Assembly (NCBI GenBank): GCA_021204375.1
Contig: JAJPZL010000208.1
Span: 1 to 9,095, forward strand
Length of the DNA stretch: 9,095 nucleotides
Origin: Bacteroides sp.
GTDB taxonomy: Bacteria > Bacteroidota > Bacteroidia > Bacteroidales > Bacteroidaceae
Reading direction: 5' to 3'
Below the pieces are notes generated by a model, which did not search any database, was not told the origin of the DNA, and saw only the letters and a list, made by a program, of their open reading frames with translations. This document shows positions 1 to 9,090 of this stretch, piece by piece. Made by a program: the position numbers and the translations under genes. The number at the start of each line of letters is the position of its first letter. Position 1 is the stretch's first letter.

Positions 1-21
1 CCCTAATTCTTTATATTTACT

Positions 22-1733
22 ATGAAACAATATAAAACCTTTGCTATTCTATGCATAGTGCTTTTCAGTCTGCAGGCCCGGGCTGACTTTACTCCTAAAG
101 GAGAGATTGAAGATCTTTTGTTCCAGTTAGATACTTTGATTGCGCACAAGAACTATTTTGCCGCTGTCAAAGAGGCCCGGATAGAACAACTCAGAAAGAG
201 TACTCAGGGGGTACGGAGCTCGGAAGAACGTTACTGGATCCATAAAATTTTTATGACGAATATTTTGTCTATAATGCCGACTCTGCCCTTTATTATGTCG
301 ATCAGAACCTGGCACTGGCACAGGAATTAGATAAAAAGGAGTGGCTTACCGAGTGGAAGATCAAAAAATCTTTTATACTCTCTGCTACCGGCTTACTGAA
401 GGAGGCTCTGGATGTACTGAATAAAGTCTCCCTGAAAGATATTCCTGCCTCCCTGTGGGCAGAATATTACGGACAAATGATCTATCTCTATTCCTACTTT
501 GGTCAATATACCGGCGATAACAGCCAGATGCAGGATAACTATTACGCTTACGAAGCCCTCTATAAAGACTCTATTTATACTACCATTACCCCCGAAGACC
601 CCTTCTATTTATGGTATAAAGGATGGAAGTTTATCGGTACTCGCCAGGCAGAGGAGGTAAAAGAGGAGTTACTGGCAGCAGTTTCCGGTTCTAACCTCGA
701 CACCCGTACGGATGCCATGAACGCCTATATCTTAGCCTATCTGTATAATGAAACCGGCGACCGGACCAATTACCTGAAATACCTGATCTATTCTGCCATG
801 GCCGATGTCAGGATAGCCAATAAAGATATTGCCTCCCTTGAGGAGTTGGCAAAGATCCTCTTTGAAGCAGGAGATATTGACCACGCTTACTCCTATATCA
901 ATTATTGCCTGCAAAATGCCCAGATGTATCGCAACCGCGTCCGGGTAGTGGGTATCTCCTCCGTACAGGATGCCATTCAGCAAGCTTACCAGGAGCGTAA
1001 TCTCCGGCAGGAGGCCCGCCTACGCTTTTTCCTCTTTTTAGTGAGCGGACTCTCGTTTATCCTGCTGGTCGCCATCTTCTATATCTATATACAGATGAAG
1101 CGGCTCTCCCTCTCCCGTACCCGGCTTAATGAGGTCAACAACCAGTTAAACGAACACATAGAAGAACTCTCGGTTGCCCAGGAAGAGTTGGTACGGATGA
1201 ATACCCAATTGAAACACCTTAACAGTGAGTTGCAACATCTCAACAACCAGCTCCGTGAGTCAAACTATGTCAAAGAGGAGTACATCGGGTATGTCTTTAC
1301 CCTCTGCTCCAACTATATCAGTAAGCTGGATGAATTCCGCAAGAACATTAACCGTAAGGTCAGGACCAAGAAGTTCGATGAGATAAAAACATTGACTGAT
1401 ACCCCTACCATGGCACAAAATGAACTAAAGAAGTTCTATCGTAACTTCGATACCATCTTTCTCCATATCTATCCCGATTTTGTCAACGACTTCAATGCCC
1501 TGTTACAACCCGAAGAACGGATTGTGCTGAAAGAGGGAGAACTTCTCAATACGGAACTCCGTATCTATGCCCTTGTCCGTTTAGGGATCCATGACAGCGT
1601 CAAGATCGCTGAGTTTTTACACTGTTCTCCCCAAACCGTTTATAACAACCGGTTAAAGACCAGTAACAAAGCGATCATTCCGAAAGAAGATTTTGCCAAT
1701 ACGGTAAAATCCCTGGGTAAACCGTTGCAATGA
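22..1733 (+). pseudogene. DUF6377-type PUL regulator (TPR, one membrane segment, coiled coil, C-terminal HTH), one frameshift
   Basis: Likely transcriptional regulator of the adjacent SusC/SusD genes. The ATG at 22 opens a signal-peptide-like N-terminus (MKQYKTFAILCIVLFSLQARA) and a helical TPR-like region that should face the periplasm. A hydrophobic segment at about 1023-1091 ([20 protein letters not shown]) is followed by a long Leu/Asn/Gln-rich coiled coil at about 1094-1270. A C-terminal HTH-like end lies at about 1545-1680, with the family-typical [15 protein letters not shown] and [18 protein letters not shown]. The frame breaks at the T5 run 248-252. Adding one T joins ...IHKIF to [15 protein letters not shown], and the frame then stays open from 252 to 1733, giving about 570 aa, normal for the family. 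As written, only 22-330 and 477-1733 are open, and the second lacks the signal peptide. The DUF6377 assignment is from recognised sequence character and architecture, not a search. The ligand is unknown. Confidence 0.8.
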
Positions 1734-1746
1734 TCTTCCCGGGCGG

Positions 1747-1783
1747 CCGGCAGATGGATCCCCGGATTTATCCGATCTGCCGG
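1747..1783 (+). terminator. GC-rich hairpin just downstream of the regulator
   Basis: The 9-bp perfect inverted repeat ccggcagat (1747-1755) and atctgccgg (1775-1783) extends inward by ggat/atcc across a single bulged G at 1774, leaving a loop of about 10 nt. It begins 13 bp after the regulator stop codon, the expected place for a terminator or a 3'-end-stabilising structure. No T tract follows directly, so it is not a textbook intrinsic terminator. It could alternatively be an operator. Confidence 0.45.
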
Positions 1784-1849
1784 TGTAGTGCCCGTTTTAC
1801 CGTCAATAAGAGGCTTTCAGCACTTCTCCGGCCTTCTCGCTACCCTTTC

Positions 1850-1867
1850 AGAAGTTTACTTCTTTTT
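1850..1867 (+). terminator. Weak T-tailed hairpin upstream of SusC
   Basis: agaag (1850-1854) and cttct (1859-1863) form a 5-bp stem with a 4-nt ttta loop, running straight into a T5 tract (1863-1867). The shape is terminator-like, but the stem is short and A/T-rich, so this may be chance. It would lie about 120 bp beyond the regulator stop and about 100 bp before the candidate SusC promoter. Confidence 0.25.
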
Positions 1868-1967
1868 ATCCATATCCTGATGTAATATATTAACAGTCAG
1901 TGTATTACTTTAAGGGGGAGTTTACCTCTCACTCTTACCTGCCTATACAGACTATCTTTTCCACCTC

Positions 1968-1975
1968 TATCTTTG
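1968..1975 (+). promoter_or_regulatory. Candidate Bacteroidota -7 promoter element for the SusC/SusD operon
   Basis: TATCTTTG matches the Bacteroides -7 consensus TAnnTTTG exactly. It lies about 52 bp before the SusC start, which would give an AU-rich leader of roughly 45 nt. I do not see a convincing TTTG-like -33 element at the usual distance upstream, which would fit a promoter that depends on an activator such as the upstream regulator. The rest of 1734-2027 holds only the two hairpins listed separately, and no gene. Confidence 0.4.
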
Positions 1976-2027
1976 CCAGTACGAAAAACGAAAGCAAGTT
2001 TAAGTGTTAACTGTAAATTTTTTATGT

Positions 2028-5000
2028 ATGAAGAACCAATCAAAACGAGCACCCTCGTACAGACTCCTGTCTGTTCTCACTCTGGTGCTATTCTTTTCAG
2101 TGAGTGCGCTCGCACAACAGATCACTATCAAAGGAAATGTAAAAGAGGCATCCGGTGAACCCATTATCGGCGCCAATGTACTGGTAACAGGTACCACCAA
2201 CGGTACCATTACCGACCTGGACGGTAATTTTGAAGTATACAATGTAGACGAGAACGCTACGATCGAAGTCAGCTTTATCGGCTATCACTCTTAAAACCTG
2301 AAAGTATCCTCTACACCGATGAACATCATCCTGATAGAAGATATACAGGCCCTGGACGAACTCATCGTGATCGGTTACGGTGTCCAGAAAAAGAGTGTGG
2401 TAACCGCCTCTATTGCCCGTGTATCTGCCGACGATCTCGGAGCCACAGCACCCGTACGTGTGGATAATACCCTGAAAGGTCTTGCCTCCGGGGTACAGGT
2501 CTCCACTACTTCCGGTCAACCGGGGGCCAGTGCCAAAGTACATATCCGCGGTACAGGTACCATCAACAACTCCGATCCCCTCTATATTATAGACGGTATG
2601 GCAGTTGACGGCGGTATTGATTACCTCAATCCCAGTGATATCGAATCCATCGAAGTATTGAAAGATGCCGCTTCGGGAGCCGTATACGGTGCCCGTGCTG
2701 CCAACGGTGTGGTACTGGTAACCACCAAAAGCGGTAAAGAAGGTAAAACGAGAGTAACCTACGATTTCTCTTACGGATTCCAGAGCACCTGGAGAGAATG
2801 CTCCATGCTCAATGCTACCGAGTATGCTACCCTGATGAACGAAGCCAGCAACTATACGGGTGAAGGAGATATATACAATATATCCCAGATCGGGAAAGGA
2901 ACCAACTGGCAGAAAGAGATCTTTAACTACGGTGCTCCCGTACAGAACCATCAGGTTAGTGTAAGCGGCGCTTCCGAGAAGATCAGCTACTTCCTCTCCT
3001 TAGGTTATTACGATCAGGAAGGTATCGTAGGTGGTAACTACGGACGTTCCAACTATAACCGTATCTCTATCCGCTCCAATACTACCTATAAGGTTTTTGA
3101 CGAGAGCCGTAACCGCAACTGGCTCAGTAAAATGACGGTCGGTGTCAATATCGGGTATTCCCGTATTAAGAATTCAGGAGTTGAGACCAACTCCGTTACC
3201 GGTTCTCCCCTGGGAAATGCCATGTTCATGTCTCCGCTCATCGGAGTATATGCCGAAGACGAAGCTGCCCTTCAGGAGATGTATGGCCATTACGGCGACC
3301 GCTACAAACCCCTACGGGATCCAAATAACGGTAAGCTCTACTCCATTCCCGGATCCGACTTCAATGAAATAACCAACCCGCTGGCCGAACTCTCTCTGCC
3401 GGGCGAGAAACATAACTCAGACAAGTTTGTATCTACTTTCTATGCCGAACTTACCCTGTGGGACAACCTCAAATTCAAAAGTTCCTACGGTACCGACCTT
3501 GCTTTCTGGGGTACCGATGGCTGGCAGAAAGAGAACTTCCGGGGTCCGCAATCCATTACAGACCGCTCTAAAGTATGGTCTTCCATGAACCGGGGTTCTA
3601 CCTGGCAGGTAGAAAATATCCTGACTTACGATAAAACCTTTAATAAACACTCCTTTGCCGTAGTACTCGGCCAATCTGCCAAAAAGTATACCGGCCGTAA
3701 GATCAGCGGTGACAGGTTCGACCTCATCGATGAGCTAGGCGACAAAGCCAACCTCGATTTTGCCACAGGCCTGGCCAGTAACGGTGATATGAGTGTTTCA
3801 GGAGGCCGGTTCGATCCCAACACCCTGGCCTCTTACTTCGGTCGTCTCACCTATAACTACGACGAACGCTATATGTTCCAGGCTACCGTGCGCCGCGACG
3901 GTTCTTCCAACTTCGGTCCCAACAACAAATGGGGGGTATTCCCTTCCGTATCGTTAGGATGGAATGTTACCAACGAAGCCTTTATGGAGAACCGGCCCGA
4001 TTGGTTGACAAACATGAAACTCCGTCTCTCCTGGGGTAAGAACGGTAACGAAAGAATTGATGCTTTCAGGTATACAGCCAATGTAGCGACCAACAACAAC
4101 TACGTATTTAGCGGTGGAAGTAACCAGACTATTATCATGGGTTCCAAACCCTCCGGAACACCCAATGCCGACATCAAGTGGGAGGAATCAGAACAGTACG
4201 ATGCCGGGCTTGATTTCGGGTTCTTTAATAACTCCCTGACCTTTACCATTGACTACTTTATGAAGAAGACCAACAGTATGCTTAAAGATATGGCTATTCC
4301 TTCTTACTTAGGTGAGTCAAAACCGATGGGAAATGTAGGAGATATGAAGAACTCCGGTGTTGAGATAGACCTGGGTTACAAATTCCGCAAAGGCGACTGA
4401 AATTTCCGGTTTGGTGGTAATATCAGCTACCTGAAGAACAAACTGGTCAATCTGGGTAACGAAACCGGTTATGAACTCTTTGACCACGTTCACATGCTGG
4501 ATGAAGTAAGCTGCGCAGAGAACAGAAAAGTGTATCCCTATTTTTATGGACGTAAAACCGCCGGTATCTTCCAGAACCAGGCACAGATCGATGCATACGT
4601 CAACAAGGACGGCGAAAAACTACAGCCGAATGCACAGCCCGGGGATGTGATCTTTGTAGATATCAATAAGGATGGCAGTATTGACAACGAGGACAAAACC
4701 ATGATCGGTAAAGGAACCCCCGACTGGACCTACGGACTCAACTTCCAGGCCTCCTGGAAAGATGTAGATTTCAGTATGCTTATCTCCGGTACCATCGGTA
4801 ACGATATCTTTGATGCCACCCGTCGCCTGGACCTCCGGTATGTGAACCTGCCTTCGGAAATGATGGACCGCTGGCACGGTGAAGGCACCTCCAATAAAAC
4901 ACCCCGTTTTGCCTGGAACAGTGAGAATAATAACATGGTAGCCTCCGACATCTTTATCAAGAACGGTTCCTATATGCGCCTGAAGAATATCCAGCTGGGC

Positions 5001-5201
5001 TATACGCTGCCCCGTGAATGGACATCCAAAGCCTTTATCTCCAGCCTTCGCCTCTATGTAGCAGCCGAGAACCTGCTTACCCTGACCGGTTATAAAGGAT
5101 TTGACCCCGAAATAGCCAATGATGACAAGTCAGTCGGTATTGATAAAGGTAACTATCCGCAGGCGCGTACATTCACTTTGGGATTCAATCTTAATTTCTG
5201 A
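2028..5201 (+). pseudogene. susC: SusC/RagA-type TonB-dependent outer-membrane glycan transporter, two in-frame stops
   Basis: Imports oligosaccharides across the outer membrane, powered by TonB, with SusD as the lid. The ATG at 2028 starts a signal peptide (LLSVLTLVLFFSVSALA, then QQITIKG). A carboxypeptidase-regulatory-like domain follows (GNVKEASGEPIIGANV through DLDGNFEV). Next come the TonB-box-like LDELIVIGYG at about residue 109 and the plug (PLYIIDGMAVDGG, IESIEVLKDAASGAVYGARA, VLVTTKSG). The barrel runs to the typical C-terminal strand ARTFTLGFNLNF. The frame is constant throughout, about 1057 aa, but has TAA at 2292-2294 (codon 89, family-likely Gln) and TGA at 4398-4400 (codon 791, family-likely Trp in KGD-W-NFRFGGN). 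Without readthrough or correction only fragments are made. There is no N-terminal STN domain, so no sigma/anti-sigma signalling is expected, in line with the separate regulator. SusD begins 19 bp downstream, almost certainly co-transcribed. Confidence 0.93.
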
Positions 5202-5220
5202 TTTAAAAAAGTAACACAGT

Positions 5221-6743
5221 ATGAAGAATTTATAATAACTTGTTGTGCGGCTCTTATCATGTTTGGAGCCATCTCCTGCGGAGACGATTTCCTGACCGTA
5301 TCTCCCTCCAGCAGTTTACCTGTTGATGAATATTACAATTCTGAGAGCCGTATTTTTGAAGCTCTGGTAGCCTCTTACGATCCTCTGCAATGGTTTGATT
5401 ATTTCGGTGGTTATGCACCTCTGTATTTTGTATATGACTCCATGAGTGACGATGTCTATGTAGGAGGGGGGCACGATGCCGACCAGTTGGAGATCCATCT
5501 GATCTCCAAATTCAAATCGGTAGCCAGTACTACCATCAGTGGAGCATGGACTACAGCCTATTCCGGCATTAACCGTTGCAACAATGTACTCGAAAAGATC
5601 GATCCCATAGAGATGGCCGAGAAAGATAAAACCCTCTATAAGGCCGAAGCCCGGGTATTGCGCGCCTAGTATTACTGTACCCTGTGAAAGTTGTGGGGCA
5701 ATATACCTTACTACGATACAAACCTCACTTTTCCCTATATTGCCTAGCAGTATACGGCAGCAGAGATCTATGAGCTCCTGGAAGCTGACCTGGCAGAGAT
5801 CCTGGATAGTAAAGTACTTCCCATGAAACAACCGGCTGAATGGGCAGGACGCGTTACCCAGGCGATGGCCTCTATGGTATATGCTGAATTAGTAATGTAC
5901 CAGAAAGACGAAAACAAATATGCCAAAACCCTGGGTTATATGACAGATATTATCAACTCCAACCAATACTCCCTGCAACCCTTTGAAAACCTCTGGGAAA
6001 CAGAGTTTGAGTGGAACGATGAGACCATCTTTGATGTCAACTACATTGCCAAAGGCGGTAGAAGAACCTGGGGAGGTGCTAATGCAACCGGAGGTACCGT
6101 ATGGCCCTGTATGATCGGTATTGACGGATTAACAGGAAGCCCCGATTACGACGGTGGCGGCTGGGGATTCGAACCGGTTGTTCCCACAGCTTACGAGATG
6201 TATGAAGAGGCAGACCGGCGCCGGGATATCGGTATCCTGAATATCGAAAAATACATTGCCGATTATGCCGCCCAGGGTATCACCGTTACTTACGAAGGCC
6301 GTTACCAGAATACCGGGTTCTTCCTGAGAAAATACCAGCCACGGGTGGGCGGCAATGCCGACAATTCAGGAGATACCGAACTCAACTGGGATAACAACCT
6401 GCGTGTTTACCGCTATGCCGAGACTCTGCTCAATGCAGCCGAACTTGCCCTGCGCACCGGCTCAGGCAATGCACAGGCTTATCTGGACGAAGTCCGTGGC
6501 CGTGCCAGATTGACTTCCGTACCCGCTACCATGGATAATATTTTCAACAAACGCCACCTGGAGTTTGTCGGCGAAGGTAAACGCTACTTCGACCTGGTTC
6601 GTTTCGGAAAAGCTGTCGAAGTATTGAAGCCTAACCAGTATGGCCGTGTACAATGGACGGAGAACAAAAAATACCTTCCGATCCCCCAGAGTGAGATCAA
6701 TGCAGCCCTGGGAACACTCATCCAGAACCCGTACGAAGATTGA
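5221..6743 (+). pseudogene. susD: SusD/RagB-type surface glycan-binding lipoprotein, one frameshift and three in-frame stops
   Basis: Outer-membrane lipoprotein that captures glycan and caps the SusC barrel. The ATG at 5221 is chosen because restoring one A at 5227-5228 joins MKK to FIITCCAALIMFGAISC, a lipoprotein signal with lipobox Cys followed by GDDFLTV. The alternative ATG at 5259 would leave only MFGAISC, without a charged n-region. The N-terminal helical part includes AWTTAYSGINRCNNVLEKID and EARVLRA. The C-terminal RagB/SusD part includes YRYAETLLNAAEL, RHLEFVGEGKRYFDLVRFG and YLPIPQSEI. Stops are TAG 5667-5669, TGA 5685-5687 and TAG 5745-5747. Translation around them stays family-like in one frame (RA-x-YYCTL-x-KLWGNIPYY, FPYIA-x-QYTAAEIYE). 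Corrected length is about 507 aa, normal. Intact open stretches are 5259-5669 and 5823-6743. Binding specificity cannot be read from the sequence. Confidence 0.92.
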
Positions 6744-6751
6744 TTTAGTTT

Positions 6752-6872
6752 AAGAGAAGATATTTTACACAATACCTTAATATCCCGCATACGGGCGGAG
6801 AAATACCGCCCGTATGTACCATTACCCCTTTTTAAACCCCTTCCCTTTTTACGTAAAATATCTTCTTTTTTT
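6752..6872 (+). terminator. Nested long-range stem ending in a T7 tract between SusD and GH3
   Basis: agaagatattttac (6755-6768) and gtaaaatatcttct (6853-6866) are perfect 14-nt inverted repeats. In RNA the stem extends outward to 17 pairs (6752-6768 with 6853-6869) through one G-U pair. The 3' arm runs into seven Ts (6866-6872). The 84-nt loop contains its own perfect hairpin (6788-6816). The position directly after the SusCD unit suggests partial termination, mRNA processing or 3'-end protection that lowers GH3 expression relative to SusC/SusD. The effect is inferred; the repeats are seen directly. Confidence 0.6.
6788..6816 (+). terminator. Perfect 11-bp GC-rich hairpin downstream of SusD
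   Basis: catacgggcgg (6788-6798) and ccgcccgtatg (6806-6816) pair perfectly around a 7-nt agaaata loop, 45 bp after the SusD stop. A T5 stretch (6829-6833) comes 12 nt later, further than in a classical intrinsic terminator. It is probably a strong 3'-end structure for the SusCD transcript, nested inside the larger stem described separately. Confidence 0.6.
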
Positions 6873-6893
6873 CACCTGTATAAAAAATAATGT

Positions 6894-9090
6894 ATGACAA
6901 GAGTAGTATACTGTTGACTTCTTGCCGTTACCATCCTTTCCTGTTCCTAGAACAGATCAGGCAACGGTAAAGAGGCCCATATAGAGAATAGGATAGAAAA
7001 GCTCCTGGGTAAAATGACCCTTCAGGAGAAGATCGGCCAGATGAACCAGTTAAGTCCTTTCGATGAGATTGACGAGGCCATGGTCACACTGATCAAAGAG
7101 GGAAAAGTAGGTTCCTTCCTCAACCTGACCGATCCTGCCGTGGTGAACAGGGCGCAGGAGATCGTAGTGAAGGAATCATGGTTAGGTATTCCTATCCTGA
7201 TGTCGCGGGATGTGATTCACGGCTATAACACCATCTTTCCCATTCCCCTGGGGCAGGCAGCCACCTTTAACCCGCAGATTGCAGAAGACGGAGCCCGTGT
7301 AGTCGCTATCGAAGCTACGGCAGACGGTATCCGCTGGACCTTTGCACCCATGATCGATATCTCCCGCGACCCCCGCTGGGGACGGATGGCCGAAAGCTGC
7401 GGAGAAGACCCCTATCTCTCTGCCGTAATGGGAGCAGCTATGGTATGCGGTTTCCAGGGAGACTCCCTGAATGATCCTACAGCCATGGCCGCCTGTGCCA
7501 AACACTTTGTAGGCTACGGTACTGCCGAAGGCGGAAAAGATTATAACTCCACCTTTATTCCCGAAAGAGTCTTGCGGAATGTCTATCTTCCTCCCTTCGA
7601 AGCTGCTGCCCGGGCAGGATGTGCCATCTTTATGACCTCCTTCAACGATAACGACGGTATACCCGCCACCGGTAATCCCTTTATCCTGAGAACCATCCTC
7701 CGCGGAGAGTGGAACTACGACGGCATGGTGGTGACCGACTGGGCCTCCGCCACCGAAATGATCGCTCACGGTTTCTGCAAAGATGCCAAAGAGTCAGCCG
7801 AAAAATCCGTCAATGCCGGCGTCGATATGGAGATGGTAAGCGGTTCCTTTATCGCTCATCTGGAAGAGCTGGTAAAAGAGAAAAAAAGTCTCTGTCGCTA
7901 CGATCGACGACGCAGTCCGTAATATCCTGCGTCTCAAATTCCGCCTGGGACTTTTCGATAACCCCTACGTCATCACAGACCCATCCGTCAAATATGCAGA
8001 GGCTCACCTGGCCAAAGCCAAAGAGGTCGCAGAGCAATCCGCTATTCTGCTGAAGAACGACAAACAGGCCCTGCCCCTTACCGGTAAAATACGTACCATT
8101 GCCGTAGTAGGCCCATTGGCAGACGCCCCCCACGATCAGATGGGAACCTGGGTCTTCGATGGCCAGAAAGAGCATACCGTAACCTCCCTGGCCGCCCTGC
8201 GTGACCTATATGGCGATCAAGTGAACATCCTTTATGAACCCGCCCTCGCTTACAGCCGCGACAAACAAACCACCGGTATTTCCAAAGCCGTAGCTGCCGC
8301 CGGCCGGGCCGATGTAGTGATCGCCTTTGTCGGTGAAGAGTCCATTCTCTCCGGAGAAGCCCACTCCTTAGCCGATATCAACTTACAAGGCGCCCAATCT
8401 GAACTGATTGCCGCCCTGGCTAAAACAGGCAAACCCCTGGTGACCGTAGTGATGGCCGGACGTCCCCTAACCATTGGCCGCGAAGTCGAAGCATCCGCTG
8501 CCGTTCTCTACTCCTTCCATCCCGGAACCATGGGTGGCTCCGCTATTGCCGACCTGCTCTTTGGCAAATCGGTTCCCAGCGGTAAAACCCCCGTTACCTT
8601 CCCCAAAATGGTAGGACAGGTACCCATCTATTACGCACAGCACAACACCGGACGCCCCCCCAGCCGTGACGAAGTATTGCTGAATGATATTCCCGTAGAA
8701 GTCGAACAAACCTCCTTAGGATGTACCTCCTTCTACCTGGATGCCGGTTTTGATCCCTTGTTCTCCTTTGGTTACGGATTATCCTATACCACATTTACCT
8801 ACAACGGATTACAACTCTCAACCCATAGCCTCCAAACCAGTGAGGTACTCACTGCCAGCGTAGAACTCACCAATAGCGGAAGCTACGAAGCGACCGAGGT
8901 GGTTCAGCTCTATGTACAGGACAAAGTTGGTTCCGTCACCCGCCCGGTTAAAGAACTGAAAGATTTCCAGCGTATTACGCTGGCACCCGGCGAAATAAGG
9001 ACCGTTACTTTCTCTCTTCCCGTAAGCGATCTGGCTTTCTGGAATATGATTATCCGCATGATGTCCGTTGATTTATTGAACATCATATGA
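6894..9090 (+). pseudogene. Glycoside hydrolase family 3, beta-glucosidase-like lipoprotein; two stops, one frameshift, atypical C-terminus
   Basis: Predicted periplasmic exo-acting enzyme removing beta-linked glucose or a similar sugar from imported oligosaccharides by a retaining mechanism. From the ATG at 6894 a lipoprotein-like signal ends at lipobox TILSC (Cys17). It is interrupted by TGA 6915-6917 and TAG 6948-6950. The GH3 N-domain follows in the same frame: MSRDVIHGYNTIFPIPLG, RWTFAPMIDISRDPRWGR (Asp159, Arg161), AKHFVGYG (Lys203-His204), and the nucleophile Asp282 in MVVTDW. An A7 run at 7881-7887 shifts the frame. Removing one A restores EKKVSVATIDDAVRNILRL. The C-domain has VGEESILSGEA, with Glu488 of SGEA the probable acid/base, and an FnIII-like domain ends at SDLAFWN. 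The last 15 codons do not resemble GH3, and about 25-30 expected residues are missing. Open stretches are 7014-7922 and, in the second frame, up to 9090. Corrected length is about 731 aa. Glucosidase rather than xylosidase is the better guess, not proven. Confidence 0.9.

Noticed and set aside
12..19. TATATTTA as a promoter -7 element for the regulator
   Set aside because: It ends only two bases before the ATG at 22, so transcription would start inside the gene. The real promoter probably lies upstream of the window.
2097..2951. A 284-codon open frame on the minus strand
   Set aside because: It lies entirely within the SusC N-terminal and plug region, its translation resembles no known protein, and the + strand frame has clear SusC motifs. 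It is an antisense shadow.
4494..5201. A separate 235-aa outer-membrane protein gene
   Set aside because: It is the C-terminal barrel of the same SusC frame. The codons between the TGA at 4398 and this ATG continue the SusC protein without a gap.
5823..6743. A separate 306-aa SusD-like protein
   Set aside because: It has no signal peptide or lipobox and continues the upstream SusD in the same frame, so it is a fragment and not a gene of its own.
2292..6950. Stop-codon reassignment explaining the in-frame stops
   Set aside because: TAA, TAG and TGA all occur as interruptions, and the natural ends of the regulator, SusC and SusD all use TGA at the expected family length. Frameshifts would also remain unexplained.
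7182..7769. A 195-codon open frame on the minus strand inside GH3
   Set aside because: It is antisense to the conserved GH3 catalytic domain, with a Gly/His-rich translation typical of a shadow frame.
248..7887. Programmed ribosomal frameshifting at the three frame breaks
   Set aside because: The breaks need different directions (-1 in the regulator and SusD, +1 in GH3), lie in unrelated genes not known for recoding, and lack a proper tandem slippery heptamer in the zero frame.
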